A stretch of DNA of 64,000 nucleotides from Symsagittifera roscoffensis. Taxonomy: Eukaryota > Xenacoelomorpha > Acoela > Convolutidae. Positions 1 through 13,600 of this stretch are shown here, one piece after another. How positions within the stretch are numbered: the first letter of the stretch is position 1; every line of letters begins with the position of its first letter. The DNA lies in NCBI RefSeq assembly GCF_963678635.1, contig NC_087066.1:38259755-38323754 (forward strand). The letters are read 5' to 3'. The position numbers and the translations under genes are program-made. The notes beneath the pieces are model-generated. The model was not told the origin of the DNA and did not search any database. It was given only the letters and a program-made list of their open reading frames with translations.

Positions 1-1284
1 TTTGTCTTCAAAATATTCAGAATCTTTGCTTTGGGAGTTTTGCTTCAATAGTTTTCAATGGAAGAATGGTCGCAAAGCACTCAATAAACCTACAAAATTA
101 TTACTAGGTGAGAATGCTCACGAGCGCTCAGATAATTGTTTTACCGGAATACGTTGATTAAAAAAACCGGATAGAAGGGTAGGCAAAGTTCATCTAAAAT
201 CTGTATTTTAGCGTTTGGGAGAGCCAAGATGAGTTACACAAACGGAGACCACACCTCGATCCGGGGGTGACGTGATATCCAAAGGTCTTTGATGCTATAG
301 AAACGGCATTTAAAAGAGAGGCAGAAAATCTACGAAATATTCCAACTTTTGTCGCGAATACATCATAAAAACGACTTTCACTCGGTGCTAATCAGCCTCG
401 CAGCGAGATGCAATTTTAGAATGCTAAAGGGACGGATTTTACTAGATTTAATACTTGTTAACGTGAATAAACCAGTAGCGCAGAGCAAACTATGGGAATC
501 TACAACAATGCGCTATAACTCAATTGTGGGGACAAAAATGCGAATGTTAAACTTCTACCGGGGGGAGCAGCGACGTTACCGCAATCCAGATTAAGACCGA
601 ACTTGAATGAGTGATTAGATCAAGATACGGAAACAACCGACAACGAGAAAGGGGGCCATACAAGGGGCGCGGAACAAACCGAGGGAAAATTAACTGACTA
701 GCCCAAGAGCTACAATTGTGAACAGCCAGGATGTGCGCCGGACTGACCGGCTAGATGTTTAGCTAAGGGAACAAACCTTAACTGCTGCCAAAAGTCAGGT
801 TAATGTAAATCCAAGTAGTCCTAGTTAATGTAAATCCAGCTAGCCCTCGGTTATTGACATACCTTATCACCCATGGGGTTCCCTGAACAATCCATGTCGA
901 CCAGGGAAAAATTTTCACGTCGCACGAAGTGAAAGAAATTGTAATCCGGAAGGTATCGAAATCAAAACATGGCTAGTTAGTGATCATCGCGCCACCAGTT
1001 GCGCAGAATGGATAATCTGCGCTCTGGAAAACTCCGTTTTACGGTAAATGAAGCAGGAAAAATCCAAATCTTTAGAGAAAAAGATAGTCAAAGCCGACGG
1101 AGCGTTAGTATTTGCTGATAAAGCGACACTGAATATAGCTTCTTTCACAACTTATCACAACTGGGATCTCGAAACTCTTCCAAAATCTAACAGAAAGCCC
1201 TCGGTAATAAACAAAAAACCCCTCGGTAATAAATCTGAATTGATTAATTCTATTACATGCAGAATCTGCTTGTTTAGATATAAA
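1..1284. other. Spacer, no gene recognised
   Basis: I see no conserved coding stretch here; the longest open frames are below 95 codons and resemble nothing. Composition is less AT-rich than the arrays to the right. The only internal structure is a short direct repeat at 799-848 (two units of about 25 bp sharing GTTAATGTAAATCCA) and a duplicated CCTCGGTAATAAA at about 1199-1233. It may be an old decayed element. Confidence 0.5.
799..848. repeat. Two-unit 25-bp direct repeat
   Basis: Two adjacent copies begin GTTAATGTAAATCCA at 799 and 824 and diverge slightly at their 3' ends. It looks like a local slippage duplication. Confidence 0.6.
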
Positions 1285-2225
1285 TTACCCGGAGCCACAA
1301 AAGATGCCACAAACAGCCGACACGAATGAGAATTTTTTTCAGAATCGAGTATAGCGCAAAACATAGGAACTACCCAATGAAGCTATCGGAAGAACAACAA
1401 AACAATCAAAGGGACAAACCCACAGCTCGAAAAAACGGAGAGGCTGCAGGAACATGGGCTGGACCATCAGGATGCTCTTATCGACCCACGGGAGACCTAA
1501 ACCTAAACCATTATAGATTTATAAAAACCAAATTTGCATAGGAAGGCAATCACACTGTCCCGTTTAAAACAAGTTCTGTACTTAGGAATTCGTGAGTCGC
1601 AACAGTGAAAATAGTCACCGCCGAGAAAAAGCAAGCGAGTGTGTGCGAGCGCTACTGGAGGGCAACCGAATGCAGTATCGCAAGCCCAAGCACCGAGAAA
1701 CCCAAGGCGACCAATAAAAAACGACAAAGGACGCCATGGTTGCAAGAAAACTAAAATACGGCAAAAAAAAGCAAAAGAAAAGTGACGAACCAAACACAGA
1801 AAGCGAGAAAGCGACCACAAAAAAAGCCGAAGGCTTGGATTGAAAGAAAATTCGAAAGAGTGAGAAACTAGACGTAGCGCGAAGTTTTTCAAGAAACGGC
1901 AAGCGAGTCACTTTTCAAGAAACGGCATTAGAGACGGAGCAGGTAGCGCCATCTGCGGAGGCAAAGAAACGGTCCAGAAACAGCGGCTGGTGCCGTACAG
2001 CAGTCTGGACTATGATCGGTCATATTTCGAAAAACGCAGGTGGCGATTGATTGCGGAACAATCGGAAAAAAATGAAAAGTCGGGATGCAAAATACAATCA
2101 AAGAAAACTGATAAAAATTGCTGTTGCCCAGGGAGAGAGCTGACCGCGAGCCACTCAAATTCTCAAATGGTTGAGTTTGCCCAATTACACACTGAGGTGA
2201 CGTTTCGCTACTAAGTTTTCGCGTG
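1285..2225 (+). repeat. K repeat, copy 1 (lysine-rich, gene-like module)
   Basis: First of five copies of a module that recurs at 9240, 13600, 15825 and 23090. It starts near a CCGGAGCCACAAAAGATGCC motif and ends just after a conserved GAAAACTGATAAA. It is richer in GC and lysine codons than the flanking repeats. In one plus frame the middle part encodes a Lys/Thr/Pro/Ser-rich stretch. The 3' part contains the conserved basic segment with SSLDYDRSYFEKRRWRLIAE, here partly open but frameshifted by a single-base deletion near 1982. Nothing in it matches a family I know. It may be a captured host-gene fragment carried in a repeat. Confidence 0.75.
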
Positions 2226-2590
2226 CCTAAAGCTGCTTGCCTAAAAAGTATATATTCATTTCTTTAGTCTATTACTTAAGCTCTTTTTTTTTCAATTCCA
2301 CACCCAGTTCTCTAACTTTTCTTTTCATCTCATGTAATTGGAGGTATGTCAAGTAGCGCTGAAACAATTCAATATTTTGAAACAAGTGTGTACATCTGTC
2401 AATCATGTCTTTCTCTCGGTTCTGATTGATTCGGGTAGAGTCCGGCTTTTGACACAGTCTCTCACCTTCGGTTGACCATCAAACAAAACTGTCACCATAC
2501 TTTGCAAGATTAGGTTAGTTTTCAACACCTTACACGATAAAAAAAGTCTACACTAATTTATTTTTCTCATAGCAATTAATAAATTCCAAA
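2226..2590. repeat. K-to-A linker repeat, copy 1
   Basis: AT-rich linker with a TATATATTCATTTCTTTAG motif and a stretch starting near TGTCAAGTAGCGCTG. It recurs after K copies 2 (10030-10430) and 4 (16870-17265), always joining a K module to an A unit. No coding potential. Confidence 0.8.
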
Positions 2591-4289
2591 TAACAAGCGT
2601 CATTTATGATTGGAACAATTTGAAAGATGGTTATAATAATCTCCGCTCAAGCTTTATGAACACAAATTTATTGCGTTTTAATCATCTCAAACTTGCCAAA
2701 TTAGCAATCTTTAAACTTCCCTAGCTTTACGAAAAAGGAGGGGAAAAATTGTTTTTCTGAAAAAAAAAACATTTGAAAAAAATCTAACCTTGCGCTCACA
2801 ACAACGGTAATCTTTAAATGACACTGTTCTTGCTAAAAAATTTGATTTTTCTGGGAAAAAAACCACCCAGCAACAAGAACCCAGCACTTTCTCTAAAAAA
2901 TGGAACAAAAAATAACCAATACGACCATTCTATAGGAGTATTCGTAGTCAATTAAAGAGATTTCGGACTAACCGTTCAATCTCCCTCATAAGTGACATGC
3001 TGTGAAAATTCCACCCAAAGCATGTAATTTTTTGAAATCTGAAACTTAGTTTTGTGTAGAACAATCATTTCATTTAAACGCACAAATCTTAATTTTTTGA
3101 ATTTCTTCAAATTCTTAATATAATTTGTCTTTTGATGGCTACAAAAGTATATTAACTTTGTTTCGATCAGTAAACCTGTTAGGTAGTTGATATCATATTT
3201 TCTTCTTAGCTATTTGTTTTTTAGGTGGCGGGAAATCGGCGGATTTTGGTTGCTATGCGACCCTTTGTCTAATTCACAGATCCTATCAGGGCAGTTCGTT
3301 TTAATTCATAGATCATTTTCTACACTATTAAAGTCAAATAAGTCTGTTATTGGATGTCAACAGGATATCTTCCTCTAGCGAGCCGACTGTTTTACCCCAA
3401 CCAAACCCCCCTCCTCCTCTGTTCATCCACAAAACTAATTTTATTTATAAATTTGATTTTGTTTGTTTTCTTTCTATTGATTAATATGTTTTTTTTTTCG
3501 ATAGAGCGAGAATGAACGGTTTAGAGCCTCTAAAAACCAAACAGAGTTTAGCTCCACAATGTCACCCCCAACCCGATGTAGGAGGGGACACAAGACAGAT
3601 TTTTTAAATTAAAAAAATAAAGAGTTATAAAATTTGGGTATTTATCAAACTAAAGTAGTTTATCTATATTCTATATGAAAAATTTTCAAAATAAATATGT
3701 GGCGCGGGAGAAGGCTCTACAATAGTTAATTTATAAGGGATCTTACGCTTGAACCAAAAATTTTTACCCATTCAAAGATAACTTCACGCCGAATGATGTT
3801 CCGACTGCCTTTTGAGGTTTAAGGAGCAGTAATAACAAAAAAATCTAAACATAATAAAACAAAATGAATTTTTTTTCTCTTGTTTGAATTGTTTTTATGA
3901 AAAACAACACCCCACACGCCATTTAAAGTACAAAAAATAGATTTAGCTTCTTTTAACATATCAATTATGGCATATAAGCTTTCTTGAATCAATTTGGAAC
4001 GATTTCTAAGACGGATTAAATCTCCGCTTACGCTTCAATAGCGCGTTAATATCGCGCATTAATTGTCCCAAATTGGCCAAAATGGCAATCTTTAAACCTC
4101 CTTAACTTTACAAAAAAATGGTCATAGGTGAAAAATGTCTTCAAATTTAAGCTCAGGACAACAATAGCTTTCGAATAATTTTTTAAAATTCCGTCAAAAA
4201 TGGCTTGTTAAAAAGTCGAAATTTGTCTGAAGAAAAAAACCACCTCGAGCACAACTTTTCGGTTACTCTCGTATCGAAAGTCGGAACAA
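2591..4289. repeat. A-unit 1 of a four-unit tandem array
   Basis: The unit is marked at its left by TAACAAGCGTCAT and is repeated head to tail at 4290, 5983 and 7809, giving periods of about 1699, 1693 and 1826 bp. Its right end (about 3800-4287) is a minus-oriented C element that ends in the CGAAAGTCGGAACAATAA hairpin terminus. Open frames of about 63 codons occur at the same place in units 1 and 2 but look like by-products of sequence identity. Confidence 0.85.
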
Positions 4290-5982
4290 TAACAAGCGTC
4301 ATCTATGTTGGAACAATTTGAAAGATGGATAAAATAATCTCCGCTCAAACATTATGAACACAAAGTTTTTGCGCTTTAATTGTCTCAAGTTTGCCATATT
4401 ACAATCTTAAAACTTCCATAGCTTTACCAAAAAGGAGGGGAAAATTGTTTTTCTGAAAAAAAAACATTAGAAAAAAGTTTAACTTTGCGCTCAAAATAGA
4501 GTTATCTTTAAATGACATGTCCTATTGCTGAAAAATTGAAATTTTCTGGAGAAAAAAACCACCCAGTACAATAACCCGTCACTTTCTCTAAAAAATGGAA
4601 CAAAAAAAACCAATACGACCATTCTATAAGAGCATTCGTAGTCGATGAAAGAGTTTTCGGACTAACCGTTCAATCTCCCTCATAAGTGACATACTGTGAA
4701 AATTCCACCCAAAGCATGTAATTTTTTGAAATCTGAAACTTAGTTTTGTGTAGAACAATCATTTCATTTAAACGCACAAATCTTAATTTTTTGAATTTCT
4801 TCAAATTCTTAATATTATTTGTCTTTTGATGGCTACAAAAGTATATTAACTTTGTTTCGATCAGTAAAACTGTTAGGTAGTTGATATCATTTTTTCTTCT
4901 TAGCTATTTGTTTTTTAGGTGGCGGGAAATCGGCGGATTTTGGTTGCTATGCGACCCTTTGCCCAATTCACAGATCCTATCAGGGCAGTTCGTTTTAATT
5001 CATAGATCATTTTCTGTACTTTTAAAGTCAAATAAGTCTGTTATTGGATGTCAACAAGATATCTTCCTCTAGCGACCCCACTGTTTTACCCCAACCGAAC
5101 ATCCCCCCTCTGTTCACCCACAAAACTATTTTCATTTATAAATTTGATTTTGTTTGTTTTCTTTCTATTGATTATTATGTTTTTTTTTCGATAGAGCGAG
5201 AATGAACGGTTTAGAGCTTCTAAAAACCAAACAGAGTTTAGCTCCACAATGTCACCCCCAACCCGATGTAGGAGGGGACACAAGACAGATTTTTTAAATT
5301 AAAAAAATAAAGAGTTATAAAGTTTGGGTATTTATCAAACTAAAGTAGTTTATCTATATTCTATATGAAAAATTTTCAAAATAAATATGTGGCGCGGGAG
5401 AAGGCTCTACAATAGTTAATTTATAAGGGATCTTACGCTTGAACCAAAAATTTTTACCCATTCAAAGATAACTTCACGCCGAATGATGTTCCGACTGCCT
5501 TTTGAGGTTTATGGAGCAGTAATAACAAAAAAAACTAAACATAATAAAACAAAATGAAATTTTTTTCTCTTGTTTGAATTGTTTTTATGAAAAACAACAC
5601 CCCACACGCCATTTAAAGTACAAAAAAAAGATTAAGCTTCTTTTAACATATCAATTATGGCATGTAAGCTTTCTTGAATCAATTTGGAACGATTTCTAAG
5701 ACGGTTTAAATCTCCGCTTACGCTTCAATAGCGCGTCAATATCGCGCATTAATTGTCCCAAATTGGCCAAAATGGCAATATTTAAACCTCCTTAACTTTA
5801 CAAAAAAAATGGTCATAGTTGAAAAATGTTTTCAAATTTAAGCTCAGGACAACAATAGCTTTCGAATAATTTTTTAAAATTCCGTCAAAAATGGCTAGTT
5901 AAAAAGTCGAAATTTGTCTGAAGAAAAATAAACCAACTCGAGCACAACTTTTCGGTTACTTTCGTATCGAAAGTCGGAACAA
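4290..5982. repeat. A-unit 2
   Basis: Very similar to A-unit 1 over its whole length, including the embedded minus-oriented C element at about 5490-5985. Differences are mostly single substitutions and homopolymer length changes, which suggests recent tandem duplication. Confidence 0.85.
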
Positions 5983-7808
5983 TAACAAGCGTCATCTATG
6001 TTGGAACAATTTGAAAGATGGATAAAATAATCTCCGCTCAAACGTTATGAACACAAAGTTTTTGCGCTTTAATTGTCTCAAATTTGCCATTTTACAATCT
6101 TAAAACTTCCATAGCTTTACCAAAAAGGAGGGGAAAAAATGTTTTTCTGAAAAAAAAACATTAGAAAAAAGTTTAACCTTGCGCTCAAAATAAAGTTATC
6201 TTTAAATGACATGTCCTATTGCTGAAAAATTGAAATTTTCTGGAGAAAAAAACCACCCAGTACAATAACCCGTCACTTTCTCTAAAAAATGGAACAAAAA
6301 AACCAATACGACTATTCTGTAAGAGCATTCGTAGTCGATGAAAGGGTTTTCGGACTAACTGTTCAATCTCTCTCATAACTAATAATCATTTCATTTAAAC
6401 GCACAAATCTAAAAATTTTTTTGAAATTCCTAATACAATTTGTCTTTTGATGGCTACAAAAATATATTTATTTCGTTTCGATCAATGCTATGCGACCCTT
6501 TGCTCAATTCACAGATCCTATTAGGGCAGTTCGTTTTAATACATAGATAATTTTCTGTACTTTTACAGTCAATTAATTCTGTTATTGGATGTCAACACGA
6601 TATCTTCCTCTAGCGACCCAACTGTTTTACCCAAACCAAACCCCCCCTCTGTTCACCCACACAACTATTTTTTTTTTGATTTTGTTCGTTTTCATTCTGT
6701 TTATTAATATGTTTTTTTTTCGAAAGAGTATGAATGAACGAATTAGAGCATCTAAAAAAACAGAGTTTAGCTCAACAAAAACACCCCCAATCCAATGTAG
6801 TAAGTGACACAAGACAGATTTTATAAATAAAAAAACATGAAGAGTTATAAAGTTTGGGTATTTACTAAAATTGAAGTAGTTTATCTATATTCTATATGAA
6901 AAATTTGCAAAACAAATGTGGCGCGGGAGAAGACTCTACAATATTTAATTTACAAGGTAATGTACGGTTGACCGAAAATTGTTACCCATCCAAAGATACC
7001 ATCACGCCGAATGATGAGCATATTCTCATTCCCGGGTATACGGTTAATAAAAAAACTCCGGATTCTTAGGCCTCATTAAAATTCATAGTTTGAGCTACTT
7101 AAGTACAAAAATTGATTTGAATTCTGTGAATTTACCTCGCAGTAAGACGGCAATGACAGCCAAAAAAACTTGAGCTGATCCAAAAATTAGGCGTTTTTGA
7201 TTTCTTTGTGTAAAATGATTTGATTTATGCAATCAAAATGCCGCAAAAATTGAAGCCGAGAGCCACAAAAGATTGCCCGGAGCCACAAAATTAAATATGT
7301 GGCACCGGAGAAGACTCTACAATAGTTAATTTACAGGGGATTGTACGGTTGAACCAAAAGTGTTTACCCATACAAAGATAGCTTCAGCCGAATGATGTTC
7401 CGACTGCCTTTTGAGGTTTATGGAGCAGTAATAACAAAAAAAAAACATAATAAAATAAAATACATTTTTTTTCTAATCACATATCATTTATGGCATATAA
7501 GCTTTTTTGAATCAATTTTGAACGATTTTACAGATGGATTCAATTTCCGCTTACGCTTTAAAAGCGCGTTAATATCGCGCGATAATTGTCCCAAATTGGC
7601 CAAATTGGAAATCTTTACACCTCTTAAACTTTACAAAAAATGGTCTTAGTTGAAAGACTTTTTCAAGTTCAAGCTCAGTATATTAATATCTTTTGAATGA
7701 TATTTTAAAACTACTGGCTAGTTAAAAAGTCGAAAATTGTCTGAAGAAAGAAAAAAACCTACCCCGAGCACAAAAGTTTGATTACTTTCGTATCGAAAGT
7801 CGGAACAA
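5983..7808. repeat. A-unit 3, rearranged
   Basis: Begins like units 1 and 2 but lacks part of the segment around 6380-6480. It carries an extra block at about 7010-7300 (with TCCCGGGTATACGGTTAAT and GAAGCCGAGAGCCACAAAAG) which resembles the segment just upstream of K modules. The embedded C element lies at about 7400-7808. Confidence 0.75.
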
Positions 7809-9239
7809 TAACAAGCGTCATTTATGTTGGAACAATTTGAAAGATGGATTAAATAATCTCCGCTCAAGCTTTATGAACACAAATTTATTGCTCTTTAATT
7901 GTCTCAAATTTGATATAATACAATCTTTAAACTCCCTAGTTTTACGAAAAAGAGGGGAAAAATTGTTTTTCTGAAAAAAAAACATCAGAAAAAGTCTAAC
8001 CTTGCGCTCAAAACAATGGTAATCTTTAAATGACATATCTTCTTCCCAAAAAAATTAAATTTTCCGGAGAAAAAAAACCACCCAGTACAATAACTCATCA
8101 CTTTCACCAAAAACTGGAACAAAAAATAACCAATACGACCATTCTATAAGAGCACTCGTAGTCGATGAAAGAGTTTTCGGACTAACCGTTCAATCTCTCT
8201 CATATGTGACATATGAGAATTCCACCCAAAGCATGTAATTTTCTGAAAACTGAAATTTTGTTTTATGTAGAATAATCATTTCCTTTAAACGCACAAATCT
8301 TAACTGTTTTGAAATTTTTAATACAATTTGTCTTTTAATGGCTACATAAGTATAATACTTTTGTTTCGATCAGTAAATCTGTTAGGTAGTTGATATAATT
8401 TTTTTCTTCAGCTATTGGTTTTTTAGCCGGCTGAAAATTGGCGGAATTTGATTGCTATGCAACCTTTTGCCCATTTCACAGATCCTATTAGGGCAGTTCG
8501 TTTTAGTCCATAGATTATTTTCTGTACTTTTAAAGTCAAACATTCCTGTTACTGGATGTCAACAGGATATCTTTCTCTAGCGATTCCACTGTTTTATCCC
8601 AACCAAACCGACTTCCCCCCTCTGTTCACTCTCAAAACTATTTTTATTTATAACTTTGATTTTGTTTGTTTTCATTCTATTGAAAATTATGTTTTTTTTT
8701 CGATAGAGCTTGATTGAGCGGTTTAGAGCATCTAAAAACAAAACAGAGTTAAACTCCACAGTGTCACCCCCAATCCGATGTAAGAGGCGACACAAGACAA
8801 ATTTTTTAATTTAAAAAACATAAAGAGTTTAAAAGTTTGGGTATTTATCAAAATAAAGTAGTTTATCTATATTCTGTACAAAAAATTTGCAAAACAATTA
8901 TGTGGCGCGGGAGAAGACTACAATATTTAATTTACAAGGGAATGTACGGTTGAACCGAAAATTGTTACCCATCCAAAGATACCTTCACGCCGAATAATGA
9001 GCATATTCTCATCCCCGGGTATACGGTTAATAAAAAAACTCTTAGGATTCTTAGGCTTCATTAAAATTCATAGTTTGAGCTACTTAAGAACAAAATTTGA
9101 TTTGAATTCTGTGAATTTACCTTGCAGTAAGACGGCAATGACAGCCAAAAAAAACTTAAGCTGATCCAAAATGTAGGCGTTTTTGATTTCTTTGTGTAAA
9201 ATGATTTGATTTATACAATCAAAATGCTGCTGATTTGAT
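7809..9239. repeat. A-unit 4, running into K copy 2
   Basis: Fourth tandem A unit. It lacks the terminal C element and instead continues through the CCCCGGGTATACGGTTAAT block directly into K copy 2. Confidence 0.75.
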
Positions 9240-10030
9240 TTATACAATCAAAATTGAAGCCGGTAGCCACAAAACATTGCCCGGAGGCACAACAGATGCC
9301 AAAAACAGCCGACACTAATGGGAAATTTTTTCAGATATCGCGTGTAGCGCAAAACATAGGAACTACCCAATGGAACTATCGGAGGAAAAGCAAAACAATC
9401 AGGGGGAAAAACCGACAGCTCGCAAAAACGGAGACGTTGCATGACCATCACACTGTCACGTTTAAAACAAGTTCTCTACTTATGATTTCGTGAGTCGCAA
9501 CAGGGAAACCAGTCACCGCCGAGAAAAAGCAAGCGAGTGTGTGTGAGCGCTACTGGAGGGCAACCGTACCCAGTGTCCCCGGCCCAAGCACCGAGAAGCC
9601 CAAGACGACCAATAAAAAAACGACAAAGAAATATGGCAAACAAGCAGAAGAAAAGTGACGACCCGAACTCAGAAAGCGACCACAAAAAAGCCAAAAAAAT
9701 CTAAAAGTGAGAAACTAGACGTAGCGCGAAGTTTTCAGGAAAAAGCAAGCGAGTCAGCATTAGAGACGGAATAGGTAGCGCCATCTGCCGAGGCAAAGAA
9801 ATGGTCTAGAAACAAGCGGCTGGTGCCGTACAGCAGTCTGGATTAAGATCGGTCATATTTCGAAAAATGCAGGTGGCGATTGATTGCGGAACAATCTGAA
9901 ACAGAAGAAAAAGTCGGGATGCAAAACACAATCAAAGAAAACTGATAAAAATTGCTGTTGCCCAGGGAGAGAGCTGACCGCGAGCCACTCAAATTCTCAA
10001 ATGGTTGAGTTTGCCCAATTACACACTGAG
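9240..10030 (+). repeat. K repeat, copy 2
   Basis: Second K copy, about 0.8 kb, shortened internally compared with copies 1 and 3. The 3' conserved frame is interrupted by TAG and TAA codons, so this copy does not encode the 68-codon segment. From about 9930 onward it and the following linker are almost identical to 2085-2555. Confidence 0.75.
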
Positions 10031-10430
10031 GTGACGTTTCGCTACTAAGTTTTCGCGTGCCTAAAGCTGCTTGCCTAAAAAGTATATATTCATTTCTTTA
10101 GTCTATTACTTAAGCTCTTTTTTTTTCAATTCCACACCCAGTTCTCTAACTTTTCTTTTCATCTCATGTAATTGGAGGTATGTCAAGTAGCGCTGAAACA
10201 ATTCAATATTTTGAAACAAGTGTGTACATCTGTCAATCATGTCTTTCTCTCGGTTCTGATTGATTCGGGTAGAGTCCGGCTTTTGACACAGTCTCTCACC
10301 TTCGGTTGACCATCAAACAAAACTGTCACCATACTTTGCAAGATTAGGTTAGTTTTCAACACCTTACACGATAAAAAAAGTCTACAGTCATTTATTTTTC
10401 TCATAGCAAAGAAAAAATTCCAAATAACGA
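10030..10430. repeat. K-to-A linker repeat, copy 2
   Basis: Practically the same sequence as linker copy 1, and clearly closer to it than to copy 3 at 16870. Confidence 0.8.
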
Positions 10431-11560
10431 GCGTCATTTATGTTTGGAACAATTTGAAAGATGGATAAAATAATTTCCTTTAAAGCGTTATTAACACAAA
10501 TTTATTGCGCTTCAATTGTTTCAAATTGGACAAATCAGCAATCGTTAAACTTCCCTAGCTTTACGACAAAGGAGGGTAAAAATGGTTTTTCTGAAGAAAA
10601 AACATTTAAAAAAATCTAACCATGCGCTCACAACAACGATAAACTTGAAATGTCATGTCTTCTTGCTAAAGAATTGTTTTTTTCTGAAGAAAAAACTACC
10701 CAGCAACAATAACCCATCACTTTCTCCAACATTTGGAACAAAAAATAACCAATACGACCAGTCTATAAGAGCATTTCTAATCGATCAAACAGTTTTCGGA
10801 CCAACCATCCAATCTCCCTCATAATCGACATACTGTGAAAATTCCAACCAAAGCATGTAATTTTCTGAAATCTGAAAATTTTTTTCGTGTTAGAAAAATC
10901 ATTTAATTTAAACGCAAAAATTTTACTTTTTTGAAATTCTTAAATACAATTTTTGTCTTTTGATGGCTAAAAAAGTATATTATTTTTGTTTCAATCAGTA
11001 AATCTGTTAGGTAGTTGATATATTTTTTTCTCTTTCAGCTATTTGTTTTTTAGGGGAGGAGGGGGGGGAAATAAATCGGCGAACTTTGCTTGCTATGCGA
11101 CTCTTTGCCCAAATCACAGATCCCATTATGGCAGTTCGTTTTAATTCATAGATCATTTTTTCTGTACTTTTAAAGTCAAATAAGTCTGTTATTGGATGTC
11201 AACAAAATATCTTTCTCTAACGACCCCACTGTTTTACCCCAACCAAACATCCCCCCTCTTTTCACCCACAAAACTAATTTTATTTATAAATTTGATTTTG
11301 TTTACTTTCTTTCTATTGATTAATATGTTTTTTTTTTCAATAGAGCGAAAATGAACGGTTTAGAGCATCTAAAAACCAAACTTAGTTTAGCTCCACAATG
11401 TCAACCCCAACCCGTTGTAGGAGGGGACACAAGACAGATTTTTTAAATTAAAAAAACAAAGAGTTATAAAGTTTGGGTATTTATCAAACTTAAGTAGTTT
11501 ATCTATATTCTATATGAATCTAGATCATTTTCTGTACTTTTAAAGTCGAATTTGTTGCCA
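10431..11560. repeat. Single partial A unit
   Basis: Starts with the TAACGAGCGTCATTTATG marker and follows the A unit for about 1.1 kb, then joins a B unit at about 11560 near CTAGATCATTTTCTGTAC. The same A-to-B junction occurs at about 18355, so the two were copied together. Confidence 0.75.
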
Positions 11561-13600
11561 AAAACTTTTAGTTAAAAAGTCAGAGTTGATCTAGAGAATA
11601 AAAATAACACCAGGAGCACAAATATTCTGCCACTCTCTTCGTAAATGGTCGGAACAATTCTGCAAGAATTACAACACTTTTGGATTATTTATACAGTCCC
11701 TTTCTCTTTATGAAATAAGTTTTGTCCAATTTACTACTCACAAAATTATGCGCAAAATTCAATTTCTTGTAACCTCAAAACTGGGGTTATAGTTTTTTGT
11801 GTACAAAGTTAGTCAGTACAGTCAGTTTTGAAAGTCTAGTCACATTTTGATGTCATATTGCAAAATTTTTATATAAACGCCCGATATTTGACGCAGCAGA
11901 CGTTTGACATATCGGATGTTTGCTTTGGACCGTAAAATTGGATAGGCCGCAATTCTTCTGAATGTTACGTTTTTTTTTCTCTCGGAACAGTTAATTTCGA
12001 AACGCTGAAAAAACAAAAATTGAGTAGTTTTTTTTTTACAAAATTATTGCAACTCATTTCGTAAAACTCTAACCTATCGCATACAATAAAAAAAGTCCAG
12101 CCCAGTGCTTTTTGGCCTCTTTTTTTAGTATATTTCTTATCTAGGGTTAAACCATAAGTGTTCTGCTCTTGAGTTTTTACCACGTCAACCTAGGTTTATC
12201 GACTTGCCTATTTGACCATGCTTTGATCAATTTATGTGTACTATGAAACAACTCGTTCCGTAGTGATTGAACTAACTAACTGGTTTTAATATTTTCGTAT
12301 GACTCAATCTTTTTACTTGATGTCTGATTTTAACCAAAGCTCTTTTTTTTATATAATTTTCTGTTACCCTATGCTATTAGATTTCAATTAAGTTGCACTG
12401 GGAGCATTCCAATATTTTCCCTGTTATACGAGCCGAATGATTTTTTCTATGATGAAATCAGCATATGTAACATGGTTCAACCAATTTTCTACTTAGGCAT
12501 AAAGTTTTGTTTTTGTGAAGTTAACTGGCAATAAGACGGCAATCATAGCCAGAAAAAATTAGCTGCTTCCAATTTTTTCATCTTTGACTCTGTGTGTAAA
12601 ATGTATTGATTTGAGTTATACATTCAAAACTCGGCATGAAATTGAAAAACTAAATGCCTTCCGATCAACATAAACTGTTTTTTGGTTATAGCAAAGAAAG
12701 CGAAAGTTACGCGAAAAACTACGCCAGCAGTTTTATAGGGATTTTTTCAGCAAAGTTCGAAATGAAAGTTTCACCTACACATCTCATGGATATTAACAAG
12801 AACAACGTATACAAATTAGAACACAAATGCTCGTATCAAGGCGCGACGCCTTGAATGTTTCGACTGCCCTTTTTTGTCTGGGAATCATTTATTCAAAAAG
12901 TTTTGATTTAGAACTATTATTATGCAGATTGAACTACCGCTGACGCTCTATTGGCCTAATATTTTATCACTCTCTTCGTAAGAAGTCGGAACAATTCTGC
13001 AAGAGTTAAAACAAATTTTGGATTTTTTATACAGTCCCTTTTTCTTTATGAAAGAAATTTTGTCCCATTTACTACTCACCAAATTATGCGCGACATTCAA
13101 TTTCTTGTAACCTCAAAACTGGGTTATAGTTTTTTGTGTACAAAGTTAGTCAGTACAGTCAGTTTTCAAAATCTATTCACATTATTATATCATATCGCAA
13201 AATTATTATACAATCGCCCGATATTTGACACAACTGATAATTGACATATCCGAGGTTTGCTTTGGACCCTCAAATTGGATAGGCCGCAATTCTTCTGAAT
13301 GTTACGTTACTTTTTTCTGTCCGACCAGTTATTGTTGAAAAAACAGAATTTGAGTAGTTTTTTTTATTTAAAAAATCTTTGAGACTCGTTTCGTAAAACT
13401 CTAACCTATCGCATACAAAAAAAACAAGTCCAGCCCGGTCCTTTTTGGCCTCTTTTATAACAAGATATTTCTTAACTAGGGTTAAACCACAAGTGTTCTG
13501 CTCTTGGGTTTTTACCACGTCAACCTGAGTATAACGACTTGCCTATTTGACCATGCTTTGAACTATTTATGTGTGCTATGAAACCTGCTCCAAAATTTTT
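11561..13600. repeat. B array 1 (one full and one partial unit)
   Basis: B units are about 1.34 kb and are marked by CACTCTCTTCGTAA (11631, 12968). The full unit contains the 96-codon frame seen in other B units (start 12654), but here a small deletion near 12814 shifts it. The second unit is cut at about 13600, where K copy 3 begins. Confidence 0.8.

Noticed and set aside
3187-5072. Matching 63-codon frames at 3187 and 4881
   Set aside because: They sit at equivalent positions of tandem A units and are open only because the units are nearly identical; the third and fourth units lack them.
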